Assembly (NCBI GenBank): GCA_019055375.1
Contig: JAHQIW010004024.1
Span: 1 to 64,000 of the forward strand
Origin: Parelaphostrongylus tenuis
Lineage: Eukaryota; Nematoda; Chromadorea; Rhabditida; Metastrongylidae
DNA length: 64,000 nt
Direction: 5' to 3'
Part shown: positions 41,961-52,144 of the stretch, piece by piece
How the letters are laid out: each line of letters begins with the position of its first letter
Position numbering within the stretch: the first letter of the stretch is position 1
The notes under the pieces: model-generated
The model's database searches: none
The model's input: the letters and a program-made list of their open reading frames with translations, nothing else
Told to the model about the DNA's origin: nothing
Program-made: the position numbers and the translations under genes

Positions 41961-43839
41961 AAAAGATGCAACTTTTTTGTGAAATAAAACTACATGATTT
42001 GAGTAACAAGAACACCAAGATCGACTGAGCTTCAAAATTAATAGTCGCTGCTCTATTTCTAGACATGCGCCAAGAATAATAATTTTTCCTTAGCATGGAA
42101 AATCTGTGAAGACAAAAAAAATGTGTAAAGCCTTTTCTACCTCATCATCCTTGTTTTGTGTAAGGACACAGCAAGAAGTGGACGATTAATAGTCTTATAG
42201 GCAAATTTCTCCCAACTATTGCAGAAAATTATAGTCATCTTATTACAGTCACTTGATCATATCCGCTGCCATCTACTTTGGCCCAAATATTGTCTTTGTT
42301 TATTGATACTGTCTTGGCGAATTTGGGTATTCGGCATCACGTGCAGGTCGATCTCTGGCAGCGATTTCAAAAGAACAATTAAGAATAGAGCAGCGGTTCA
42401 TCTCAATTTGGTAGCCCATATTCTCAAGCCTATCCCTACGCTCAATAAAGCGGTTTTCTCACGGAACGTTAGCAATCATTCGAAAGCTTGAATGCCGATC
42501 CACCCACATACTTACCCATTTTTCAAAGAGCCTCTTATATTGGTGAACTAAGAAGAGATTATTTTACAGGCGCATATTTCTCGCCGGACAGCGCCCTTTT
42601 TTGACTCTTAGCAATCGTCTGATAACTTACAATTTATAATTCCAGGCCCATGATTATTCTTCGAAAGGAGCAATATTCTGCAACAAAACAATGAAAATAA
42701 GATTGATTTACATGAGCGAGCAAGTACTCTTTGGCCAATTCACGAGCCGCTGGGTGAGGCAGCAAGGTGATCTGGCGCGATGATCGGTCGATTTTCGAGC
42801 ATATGAACTTGTAGAAAAGATCATTTAGTGATGTCTTCGAGTCACGGTTGAAAGCAATAGGACATTTGGCCCTCTGATTTGCACCAAAGTGATCATAATG
42901 ATAATTGATTTAACCGTATTTATGGCAAAGTGGAAGTATTTACAGTCTTTTTGCAACCGAGTAATAAGTTTTGCTCGCAGTTTTTTTCCAAAACAATTTT
43001 AAACCGGATAAAACAATTGTATTAACATAAGATTGTTCGAAAATCTATCAATAATTGCTCTCCTCTTATTGCAGCCTCACCTAGCGGCTGTGAATTGGCC
43101 AAAAACCACCCTGCTCGCGCAATACGTATTCAATTTTATTTTCCTTCTGTGCTGCAGAAAATGGTGCTTTCAAAAAATAAGCACCTTGCTGAAATCGGTG
43201 AATTTTACGCTTCCGAATGATTACTAACAGACCAATGAAAGAGCTTGTCTGGCTAAAATATGCGCGTGTGGAACTCAACTTTGTTCAAAATTTTTCAGCG
43301 TTATAAAAGGGTTCCCATAAAAAACCGGTTATGAATTCAGATAGGTTAAAATTTAGGCTTCGAACAGTTACCAACATTCTTTAAGAAAACTTTTTATGGA
43401 GCGTAGCGGATGGGCTCAAATGTGTGAGCTACCAAACAGGAAGCAACAAAGCAGCCTGTTTAGGCAGCGTGTTGTGATCTCTTGTGTGAGTCAATAACTA
43501 CAGTAGCGGGAAAGCAGAAAGGAACATGTGGCCAATATGGCAGTGTTCTATGAGCGATGCGTATTCTAAACTTGATCGAATGCATGGTATGCACCTGGCC
43601 CATCTATAACATTGCGGAGGGCTACCGATGCATCGAGTTAGTGGTAAGTCTAGGGACCGACTATCTGTTTAACTCAGCACTCTCCAACAATTCACATTCT
43701 TTTCTTTGTAGGTCAGATGTCAGAGTGATATACTAGAATTCAACCAAACAGTCAACATTCGGTCTCGCATTCTTGAAGAACTGCAAAGCATTTGAGAACG
43801 TTTGAACAAGCACTATTGATCCAGGCATGAACAGGAAGG
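41961..43839. other. No gene recognised
   Basis: AT-rich, with a copy of the recurring 60-bp motif at about 43198-43260 and a partial one near 42465. Frames are short and unrecognised. Confidence 0.4.
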
Positions 43840-44104
43840 AGGAATGACCCGTATTCTTACGGGATACGAACTATATAAGATGTTAAAAGGTCGAAAGACG
43901 TGTATCGGACTCTATAAGTCATCCCTTTCTTAACAGACCACACGACATGCGTGGCTCAAAATATTATTTGGCTTATCAGAATTCGAGCTGTGGTTTCAAG
44001 AAAACACTCGAAACGAAAGATATATTGAATATACTAGTCATGTGCAGTCGAGTGTAAACACACTATTTCGGCTATAATTTAACGGGACATAGAGTGTAAA
44101 ACGT
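43840..44104 (+). mobile_element. Decayed relative of the 25827-26385 ribozyme element
   Basis: One unit in plus orientation: GTCGAAAGACGTGT where the ribozyme GAAA and stem III should be, then CAGACCACACGACATG, GTGGCTCAAAA, ATTCGAGC and the AGTCGAGTGTAAACACAC block of the monomer. The hammerhead core is lost. Repeat D2 begins directly after it. Confidence 0.6.
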
Positions 44105-44833
44105 AGATTGATTCTATGCCTAACAACTCTCCCCGAAGAGTTAAATATTATGAATTAGATGTTCCGTTGGTACCTTTGCACTAAATCACGAGAACAATTT
44201 TTCACTATATAACAGCTTGTTGACCAATGTTGATGTTAAGAGAATTGCTCTGTGGATCACATTGCTGCAGAAAAAAATTATAACGTAGTGGTTATCTGTG
44301 CACTTCTGTCCACACTTACTTTTTTGAATTGTCAAATTTGAAGTAGGTGCTGTTGGTCTGAGAGAATGATAACATTAACTTTCAACAGAAAAATAGGCTG
44401 TTCAAAGTAATTGTATTTATCAAATATATCTTCAACCACTCCTGAAGTGGAACGAATGAAATCGATTCCATACCCTCGAGAGATTGATCAGCGATGAACG
44501 CTTTGTGCTGTGTGTAAATTCTATATAATTTCGGGATGTGTGGCGGAGTGGTTAGTTATGCTCGGCGCAGGTTGACACGGAATCGATCTCACAGCCTCCC
44601 ATCACTATCCCGCTATCAACAACGAACGCCCAACGGAATGTGCCAATCTGGCTGCCTTCAAGATTGCAAGTAGGCGCACTCGATCAGTACTCTACGACGT
44701 ATGTGAAGAAGTTGAAATCCACAAACGAGCCTGGAAATAAATTCAGTGCTGATTGTACTGGGACCTGCACAGTAAGAGAAAGCTGTAATTTGAGTGAAAA
44801 CTGAATGAAAGATGAAAATATAGCGAAAATCTG

Positions 44834-44901
44834 ATCTTAGACGGGAGTTGTACCCGCTTCACCCATGACGGGGACGTGTGTTACCGCTACACCATCAAGG
44901 C
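44834..44901 (-). other. tRNA-Asp-like unit in repeat D2
   Basis: Minus strand: acceptor about 5 of 7 pairs, D stem GTGT/ACAC, anticodon stem CGTCC/GGGTG with loop CCGTCAT (GTC if read literally, with C at position 33), T stem GCGGG/CCCGT. A box TGGTGTAGCGG and B box GGTACAACTCC. The complementary flanks (GCGAAAC and TTTTCGC) extend the stem. Confidence 0.55.
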
Positions 44902-45052
44902 ATTGTTTCGCTACCTCTAATTCTTTTATGTCTCTGTAATAGCTGTCAGCCAACAGACTTTAAAAACTTTCGTCAGGTAAGTAATATCGTTGGCTGATTG
45001 ATGAAGGATGGCTATGATAGGGACACTGAAGAATGAGTGATAGCGAAACGGT

Positions 45053-45123
45053 GCCTCGGTGATGTAGTGATAACACGCGCCCTCGGTATGGGTGAAAAGC
45101 GGGTTCAACTCCTTTATGAGGTC
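45053..45123 (+). other. tRNA-like unit in repeat D2 (plus)
   Basis: Opposed partner of 44834-44901. CGCCC-TCGGTAT-GGGTG anticodon arm and GGTTCAACTCC B box. The T stem is weakened (CGGG/CCTT). Confidence 0.5.
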
Positions 45124-45520
45124 AGCTTTTTGCACACCATCCAAATCTCATAGGTCTTTTTTGAAATACACTACGAAACATTGCGAAAAAAGATGTTAAA
45201 AGGAAATAATAAGAGATCTTGAGTCAGTTTTTTTGTGCATGAAATTATTTTAGTTATCTGGTCAAACCTATAACATGTTACGGTAGTCAGCGTGATCCTC
45301 ATAGTTTTATAATGTTTCACGGTGAATCTCTCTAGACTGATGGAGCCAAAGCTATGTACTGTACTAGCAGTGCAGTTGGCTGAAAAACTGAAGATGCACG
45401 TCGATCATGCGACATTCCTTAAAGCAGCAAAAGATTACAAAACGTCATGGCAGTAGTATTTGAAATGTAAAAGAAGCATGACACTGATGAAAAACAAACT
45501 CATTGCTCTTCCGATCTCTT

Positions 45521-46599
45521 GCCTCGAAGTGTATGCAAGCTTTGTGATTGAATAAAACGTCGGGTTGAGTTTTATAGCCTATCATCAACGAACCACTCTA
45601 CTGTTATGTGTCTTCTACTTAATAGATCGTTCTATAAGTTTTGGCATTAGAGCAATAAATACCAAATTTATCAACCAGAAAATGTTGAAATAGCGTGATT
45701 TTGGAATCAATGAATTGCGTATTTTCTTGTAAGCATTTTAGCTCGCTTTTGTGGCACAAATGGCGCTCAAGGGAAGGTGCAAATGGAGAATCGCGTAAAA
45801 ATAATTTAACTTTATGTGGACGGCTCGTGCGCATCTGATCCTCCTAACTGTTCTTTCTAGCTTTGATTTCTGCAAATCACTTTTGATTTTCTTCATTCAC
45901 TCATTCTTCAGTGTCCCTATCATAGCTATCCTTCATCAATCAACCAACGATACTACTTACCCAACGAAAGTTTCTATAGTTTGTTAGCTGACAGCTATTA
46001 TAGAGACATCAAAGAATTAGCGGTAGCGAAACAATGCCTCCCCGTCATGGGTGAAGCGGGCTCAACTCTCGTCTAAGATCGGTTTTTTCGCTATTTTTTC
46101 ATCTTTCATTCAGTTTTAACTCGAATTACAGCTTTTTTACTATGCAAATCCCAGTACAAACAGCACTGAATCTATCTCCACGCTCATTTGTGGATTTCAA
46201 CTTCTTCACATACGCTGTTCCAGAGACGCAAGTGGATTCAGGGGCGACCTCCCTGCTTATGCAGCGCCGTCTTGACAAAACTCTATTGCTCAAGTTGGCC
46301 AAAATCCCGTAATCAAGCGGCTGAAAGTGGAGCGGGAGGTGGTTCGGAGTTGCCTCCAACAAATAAGCTCCTTCTACTCCTCCGAGAGAGACTGGCAAGC
46401 TACTAGTGAGTACTCAGCAGCCACGTTTAGAGCCTGACAAGCTATACGTTGGGTATCAAAATGCCAAAATAATATCAAATATGGGCCTCATTTACCTGAT
46501 CCCGAACGAGCCCTTGGTACGGCATAGCCAGGTAAGACGAGTACGGAGAGGCTGCTAAAATCTCAGAACCAAACTAGGCTGCCAAGGTCGGAACGGACT
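45521..46599. repeat. Repeat D partial inverted copy (45890-46190) and spacer
   Basis: From about 45890 to 46190 the sequence is the reverse complement of parts of repeat D (for example the CGCTCATTTGTGGATTTCAAC stretch, split here over 46170-46192). Its tRNA-like unit, near 46035-46080, has lost the D arm. The rest holds no recognised gene; the frames at 46126-46406 run through the repeat. Confidence 0.55.
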
Positions 46600-48902
46600 A
46601 AAATGACGATCCGTACCTACAATGCAAGAACCATTGCTCACGAATCCGCTGCAGAAGATCTATTGATTCAAGCAAGAAGGATAAGGTACGACGTCATTGG
46701 CCTGGTTGAGACGAGAAAACACCACCCTTTTCACGCTTTCAATGACACCGGAGAAAACTGTTTTTTGGTACATGCGATAGCAGAGGTGTAAGTGGCGTTG
46801 GCGTCTTCGTCAGATCAAATTTGACAGTGAACAATGATTCGTTTAAACGACTAACAACCCGTGCCCGACGATTACGGTTAAAACTACGTGTTCTATGCCG
46901 GCTTTGACCATCTTCGTTGCTTACGCACCAACATCAAGCAATGACAAAGATGAAGTCAAAGCGTTTTATATGGACCTCGAAAAATCCCTCAGAGAAGATC
47001 ATACATTTTTTTACGTCATTGTCGGAGATTTTGATGCAAAAAATAGATTTAGATGAACACCTGATGAACGTCACATTGGGATCCACGGACTAGAATGGAA
47101 TGAACAAGGTGAGAGGCTATCCGAGTTTATCATGACGACTTAAACCATCCATTGTAATTCGCAATTCCAAAAGCCTCATCCTCAGCGATGGACGTGGGAG
47201 TCTCCCAATGGAGAGTACCATAACGAAATAGACCACATCTTAGTAAATCGCAGGTTTTGCCTGACCGATATCGCTGTTGTTCCTAAGTTCTACACGAGAC
47301 AGACCATCGTTTCCTTCGCGCAACGTTCCGTTTTTCGAGGAGAGGAGAAAAAGCTGCTAAATTCAAACAACGACGTCCCAGAACTACCATAAACTGGGAT
47401 GTATTCAAATCATTTGTCGGCTTTCGGGAAGATACCTTTGTCGACAACATCGATGAAGAATACGATCAACTCATCGAATATCTTCACGCTAGCGCTATGA
47501 AAGCCGAGAGTTCTAAGGTCACGAAGAGACGCTTGTCTCCGCAGACACTCGAGCTGATACGTTAACGCGGAATCGCACAAGCTACAGGCAACTAAAGCCT
47601 TACGTGCGAACTTGCGAAACGATGCAGAGAAGCGATAAAAGAAGACCTCAAAGAGAGAAGAGCAACAGTAATGGCAGAAGCTGCAGAAGTTGGGAAGAGC
47701 ATTCGCAAATCCCAGCGAGGCTTCGCCAACTATATGACCAAGATGATTGCACTCCGATACCCTGACGGGACACTTACAGCTTCCAGAAGGGCTATGGAGA
47801 AAATCATCCACCAATACTACTCGGATCTCTTCGCTAGCCATGTTCTCTTACCGTCATATAAATTGAAAGAGGACGAATATGTCGTTCCACCGGTCCTCCC
47901 TTCCGAAATCCGACATGCTATATCGTCGGTGAAGAACAGAACAACACCCGGTCCAGACAGGATCAGACCAGAACACCTGAGGAACCCGCCGCCAGTTCTC
48001 ATCATCACCCTGAATCGGCTCTTCACTCGCTACCTGTCAGAATGCAAGGTCCCTATTCAATGGAAAACCAGCAAGACCGTATTGTTGTTCAAAAAGGGAG
48101 ACCTTCACGACATAGGCAATTATCGCCCAATCTGCTTGCTGTCCGTTGTCTATGAACTCTTTACTCGAGTCATCCTAAACAGGATTGACAGAACACTGAA
48201 GGAAGGACAGCCATGCGAACAAGCAGGGTTTCGAAAAGAATTTAGTACCACAGACCATATCCACACGATTACAAGACTCACTGAAGTCTCATGAAATTAC
48301 AAACAACCATTCTGTCTCACTTTCACCGATCTGAAGCCTTTGATTCAGTAGAAACAAAAGTGGTTATAGAGGCTCTGGATAACCAAGGCATCCCTAACTG
48401 GTAATTAATGGTCCTTCGTGAGCTTTATAAAGATTTCACGACCAAAATATCTCCATTCTGCAACAATATCACCATCTGTGTAAGAAGAGGGGCCCGACAA
48501 GGAGATACAATTTCGCCAAAACTATTCACTGCCACCCTACAAAACGTCATGCGTACATTAGAATGGGCCGATATGAGAGTGAAAATTGACGGTCGACAAT
48601 TAAACCGTTTTCGCTTTGCTGACGATATCGTTCTCATAACACCAAACATCAGCCAAGCGGAACGAATGTTGACCGATTACGATACCGACAATGGAAAGAT
48701 TGGTCTTCAACTAAACTTAACGAAAACAATGTTCATAAGGAACGGATGGGATTCAAATGCCCCATTTACGCTCAACGGAACGACAATTTCCGAATGCTCC
48801 AGCTACGTCTGTCTAAGTAGTGAGAACTTCAGCTTTATGCTGAGTCAAAGTGTCATAGCACCCATTCGCTTTATAATCTTTTTGAATGGAAAACTGACGT
48901 GA
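46600..48902 (+). pseudogene. RTE-type retrotransposon, best-preserved copy (endonuclease and reverse transcriptase)
   Basis: Starts MTIRTYNARTIA, the usual first strand of an apurinic-type endonuclease. Later pieces in shifting frames give YDVIGLVET, GVGVFVRSN, FVAYAPTS, VGDFDAKN and the catalytic SPNGEYHNEIDHIL. The linker runs to about 47660. An open frame at 47671-48294 carries the reverse transcriptase fingers and palm start (TTPGPDRIRPEHLR, FKKGDLHDIGNYRPICLLSV, QAGFRKEFSTTDH). After a frame change 48408-48902 gives ARQGDTISPKLF and the catalytic RFADDIVLI. The thumb and 3' end are missing after about 48830. At least four frame breaks make it inactive. It copies itself by target-primed reverse transcription when intact. 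Confidence 0.9.
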
Positions 48903-49589
48903 TACACAACCACAAAGACTCCAAGATATGGCCAGTATGCGGAACTTCAGATGATCTTCAATCCAACAAGTATCCTTTCTGAGGCTCAAGTTCTGTCTAT
49001 TACGCCAACCGAGATGAGAGTGATTTCATATTGGAAGCTCACTTGCAGTTTCGGGTTTTGATCATATCTCAACATCCTTGTGAGATGTTCTCTAAGTGTT
49101 AACGAACATTATACGATATGAGCAAACAAGCAGTTTCATAACTCTTACGTGCATCATTTGGTGCTCAAGACATTGGGGTTCGTATGGACATTATACAATC
49201 CACAGATGTTGCAGTCACGGTTTTGCTAAGATATTTTCCATAAACTTCTAAGCCTTCTAATCACTATTCTCATTTCGTGGACCATGGAGTGAGATGGCAA
49301 TTTCATGAAATTAGTTTGTCGCACCAAACTCGACTAATGTTGTGAATCATTACAGGTCTTAACGCGCCAGCCAGGGACAGTGTGATTCAATGCTCGCTTA
49401 TCTTTCGAGAACAGATCTCGTCTACATGAGCGCTCATTGCAGTGATTTACGAGTAAAGGCCGATTGTTTTTGCTGGCAAATGCTTTTATTGTTGTATAGT
49501 ATCTACTCGCTAGATGAAATGAATAAAATTTCAAGACCGACTATCCGATAGCCTCGGCATGCGCCAATAATTCCTAGCTTTCTTCTTGA
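48903..49589. other. No gene recognised
   Basis: Stop-rich in all frames; no match to repeats elsewhere in the window that I can see. Confidence 0.4.
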
Positions 49590-50225
49590 GCCAAACACTA
49601 GGTGTTACATTATTTTTCAATGTAATAGTCAAACTTTCGGGGGTTCGCTGTCTTCAGAGCCTGCAGTGGTAAAGTTGTCTACAATCCAATCAGTCAAACA
49701 CCGCCATTACTCTTCTAGAAAGAGTCACCACACCTAGATATCAATATCATCGAGCACAAATTCAACTCTCATCATATTCAGTGCTTTTTCACATGCACTC
49801 CACTGAATGTTTTGGGTGGAGAATACCGGAAGGAGATCATGTAGGCTTGTAATGCACCCCACCCCACCAGAACAACATTCTTATACACTGCCCTATAATA
49901 CGAGTGATAAGGAGACATTTCTCCTTGCAGTTTGAAGTTTAATTGGTCCTTTTAATGAAAATCGCCTCTAAAATCTTTCGCTCTGATGTTCCATGTTTTT
50001 GCTCATGAATGGTGAGTTATATAACGAAATCTACCTACTCCGTCATGCCTCTGTGCTCTAAGTGTGTAGCAGTGTGTTTCGTCTAATATGACGCTTGTCA
50101 ACTAGGTGTTCTATGCGGGCATAGAACGGACTACTTGCCTCGCCAACATATTGCTCACCGCATGCAAGAGATTAGGTAAACTCTTCCTATGCTCGTGCAG
50201 TCACCTTCACGTTGGCTTAAGCATT
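49590..50225 (-). mobile_element. Penelope-like element remnant (GIY-YIG end and pseudo-LTR)
   Basis: Minus strand reads from a GIY-YIG nuclease fragment (about 50190-50080), through the C-terminal linker, to a pseudo-LTR at 49850-49590 that matches the arms of 11911-12597 (shared blocks CAATCAGTCAAACACC and CACCTAGAT). The pseudo-LTR has a hammerhead-like CTGAAGA ... GAAAG motif with damaged stems near 49650. The reverse transcriptase is absent. Confidence 0.75.
50000..50190 (-). pseudogene. GIY-YIG nuclease fragment of a Penelope-like protein
   Basis: Minus frame gives VYLISC, then in the next frame CGEQYVGEASSPFYARIEHL and VDKRHIRRNT. The CGxQYVGExxxPxxxRIxEH pattern with the Gly-Glu and Arg-x-x-x-His residues is the Penelope version of the GIY-YIG catalytic fold. 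After about 50030 the frame breaks again (MSKNMEHQSERF). This is the only nuclease motif of this type in the window. Confidence 0.8.
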
Positions 50226-50234
50226 TACCATAAA

Positions 50235-50565
50235 AAAATTTGATTCTGAGCGTGGCCTCAATAAAACATTCGAAACAAACGGTGTTATATTTCAAAAAAA
50301 GCAGCCAAGAGCATCGAGGGCCAAACAGTGTCGACCTAGTGAGTTATTTCACTTAACGGTCATTGTCTAAATCGTTCGTCGACGCACTCTCTTTCTAATG
50401 GGATATAGGGTCTTTCGAGGGGCTTGGCTGAAGACGAAGGTCCTGCCCGAGTGACTAGGTCGCAAGGCCGGAACACGAGTATCGGGTTGTACAAGAGCCT
50501 ATACCTGAGCACATGACATGTTTGCTCAAATTCTAATTTTGACATGTATTTGATTTTGAGTGCAG
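50235..50565 (+). mobile_element. Decayed relative of the 25827-26385 ribozyme element
   Basis: Plus orientation: tail block TTGATTCTGAGCGTGGCC near 50240, monomer, ribozyme remnant at 50445-50487, then GCACATGACATGTTTGCTCAAA and a second tail block TTGATTTTGAGTGCAG near 50548. The repeated tail again marks slightly more than one tandem unit (about 310 bp). Confidence 0.65.
50445..50487 (+). ncRNA. Hammerhead with lost core but kept stems
   Basis: Stem I strands GCCCGA and UCGGGU pair fully (one G-U) and stem II GGUC-GCAA-GGCC pairs with a tetraloop. The core reads GUGACUA and the second box GGAA. Inactive, yet both helices survive with bases different from the intact copies. Confidence 0.5.
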
Positions 50566-51349
50566 TTCTAAGAGAATACACATTTGCTTCAAAATCAAAA
50601 ATTAATCTGTAGGCAAAGAAGGCAAAGAAACACGAGCACATTTTACAAAATGTAGCTGCAGCTCGTACATCGTAGTAAAAGTAGAAATTTCCCAAAAACA
50701 AGGTGCTTTTTCTCCTAACAAGTTTGTAGAAATCCCGTCAATAATATTCAAGCCTTCACAGCAACAATTCTTTTTCAAAATTGAATTTCGCTATAAAAAC
50801 CAAAAAATGCCTTTTGTGGTTGGAATAATGGGCTCCGATTACAGAACGTTATCTATTTTTCAGTTAGGAGGACGTACTATAGAAGTCTATTCGCTAAGCG
50901 AACTCTGTATGAAAATCGATATTTCAGAAGCTATCAAACGGCTGCAAAAACGTACATGAAAAAGGAAGAAAAGTATGTAATATAACAGCTAGAAATATGT
51001 TCCGTTTCATTAATCTAATTGAAACATGGATGACTTTCTAAACATGGGATTCTCCTTACTTGAAATTTTTTATAGAAGTCTCATCTATAAAATTTGACAA
51101 AAGTAAAGCTTTCTCCGGAGAAATTAACGTTATAATCCCAGAAATTTGCTGTATGCATGGAAAAACTTCTTTCAAAGCAATACAAAATTCTCTGTTGAGT
51201 TATCATTTCTCATTTTTAGAAGCCAGGCTGATTGCTGAAATCTTCAGTTCTCGAGCCACGTACTGATTACTCATAATCTGGTAAAAAAGCTATGGTACTT
51301 ATAATTAGGTGGCGACTGATATTTAAACTGATCTCATTCGCTGGACAGT
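50566..51349. other. No gene recognised
   Basis: AT-rich; the frame at 51060-51266 is unrecognised. Confidence 0.4.
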
Positions 51350-51760
51350 GAATTTCAAAAGAGTATCAATAATCATTGAAAAGCTTAAACCTGTGGCTAC
51401 GACTGCGCATCGTCGGTTGTTCAAAACACCCTTTGATAAGCTGTAGCAACTAGAATAATATTTTCTTTCTCACTCGCCTTTGGTCTTCAATTTTACACCG
51501 AGTATAAATTGCTGAAAGCACGAAAAGCATATGAGTGTATAGAGAATTTTCCATAGAATCAGAATCATGCGTTTCTACCTAGAGTTTCTGTTGATGCTGT
51601 GAAAACAATATCAATTGAATAACAATAGTGGCGCCGTGTTAACCCATAATGTGGCAGATCACATCCGGGCTACGCGGTGAATTAGGCGACTACCTTACTA
51701 ACAAGTCGTCTGTACGGCTTTTCCCTACATTTTACTCAGCTATAAATCCGGCGAACATGC
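51350..51760 (+). repeat. Repeat H, copy 1
   Basis: Direct repeat of 59385-59790; shared blocks include TTTCTCACTCGC, AGTTTCTGTTGATGC/AGTTTCTGTCGATGC and the GGCAGATCAC/GGTAGATCACC region. Diverged; no protein recognised. Confidence 0.6.
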
Positions 51761-51944
51761 TCAGTCCCTGGCTAAATCTGTACGTGGCTGATTTTTGTGA
51801 AGACCCTTTTATGGCGCTGAAGCATCATCTGTAACACCTGTCGTCCCGTTGATCGTCGAATGACTCGAGCGGGTATCAGCGACTCTTCCATTTTTCCCTA
51901 TCCCGTGCAAGAGTAGCCCAGTGAATCCTTTTTGCTCTAGGGAT

Positions 51945-52135
51945 TCACTGAGCATCATATCTTTCTTCTATCGTTTTCTTGAAGAAATCGGACCAGCGAG
52001 TCAGTGGTCTTCCTTCAGAGTGCTTGACGTCCCGAGGAATCCAGTCGGTAACGGCTCTCATCCGTCGGTTGTCGCTGAAGCGCATCACGTGTCCGGCGCA
52101 CCTTATTTTCGATATCCTGGCGTGTAAAACATAAG
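51945..52135 (-). pseudogene. RTE retrotransposon C-terminal fragment
   Basis: Minus frame encodes KIRCAGHVMRFSDNRRMRAV, then WIPRDVKHSEGRPLTRWSDF. This is the standard C-terminal tail of nematode RTE proteins (GHVMR, then GRPxTRWSDFF). About 190 bp remain. Confidence 0.85.
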
Positions 52136-52144
52136 ATATCCTGG

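Larger units (their letters stand above)
44105..45520 (+). repeat. Repeat D, copy 2
   Basis: Near-full-length second copy of 36135-37560 with scattered substitutions and small gaps. It holds the same three tRNA-like units at 44533-44600 (plus), 44834-44901 (minus) and 45053-45123 (plus). Confidence 0.85.

Noticed and set aside
50085..50120. GACGAAACAC on the minus strand, resembling the second half of a hammerhead
   Set aside because: It falls inside the GIY-YIG coding frame (RIxEH ... KRHIRRNT), and the preceding core reads UUGACAA with no stem I partner.
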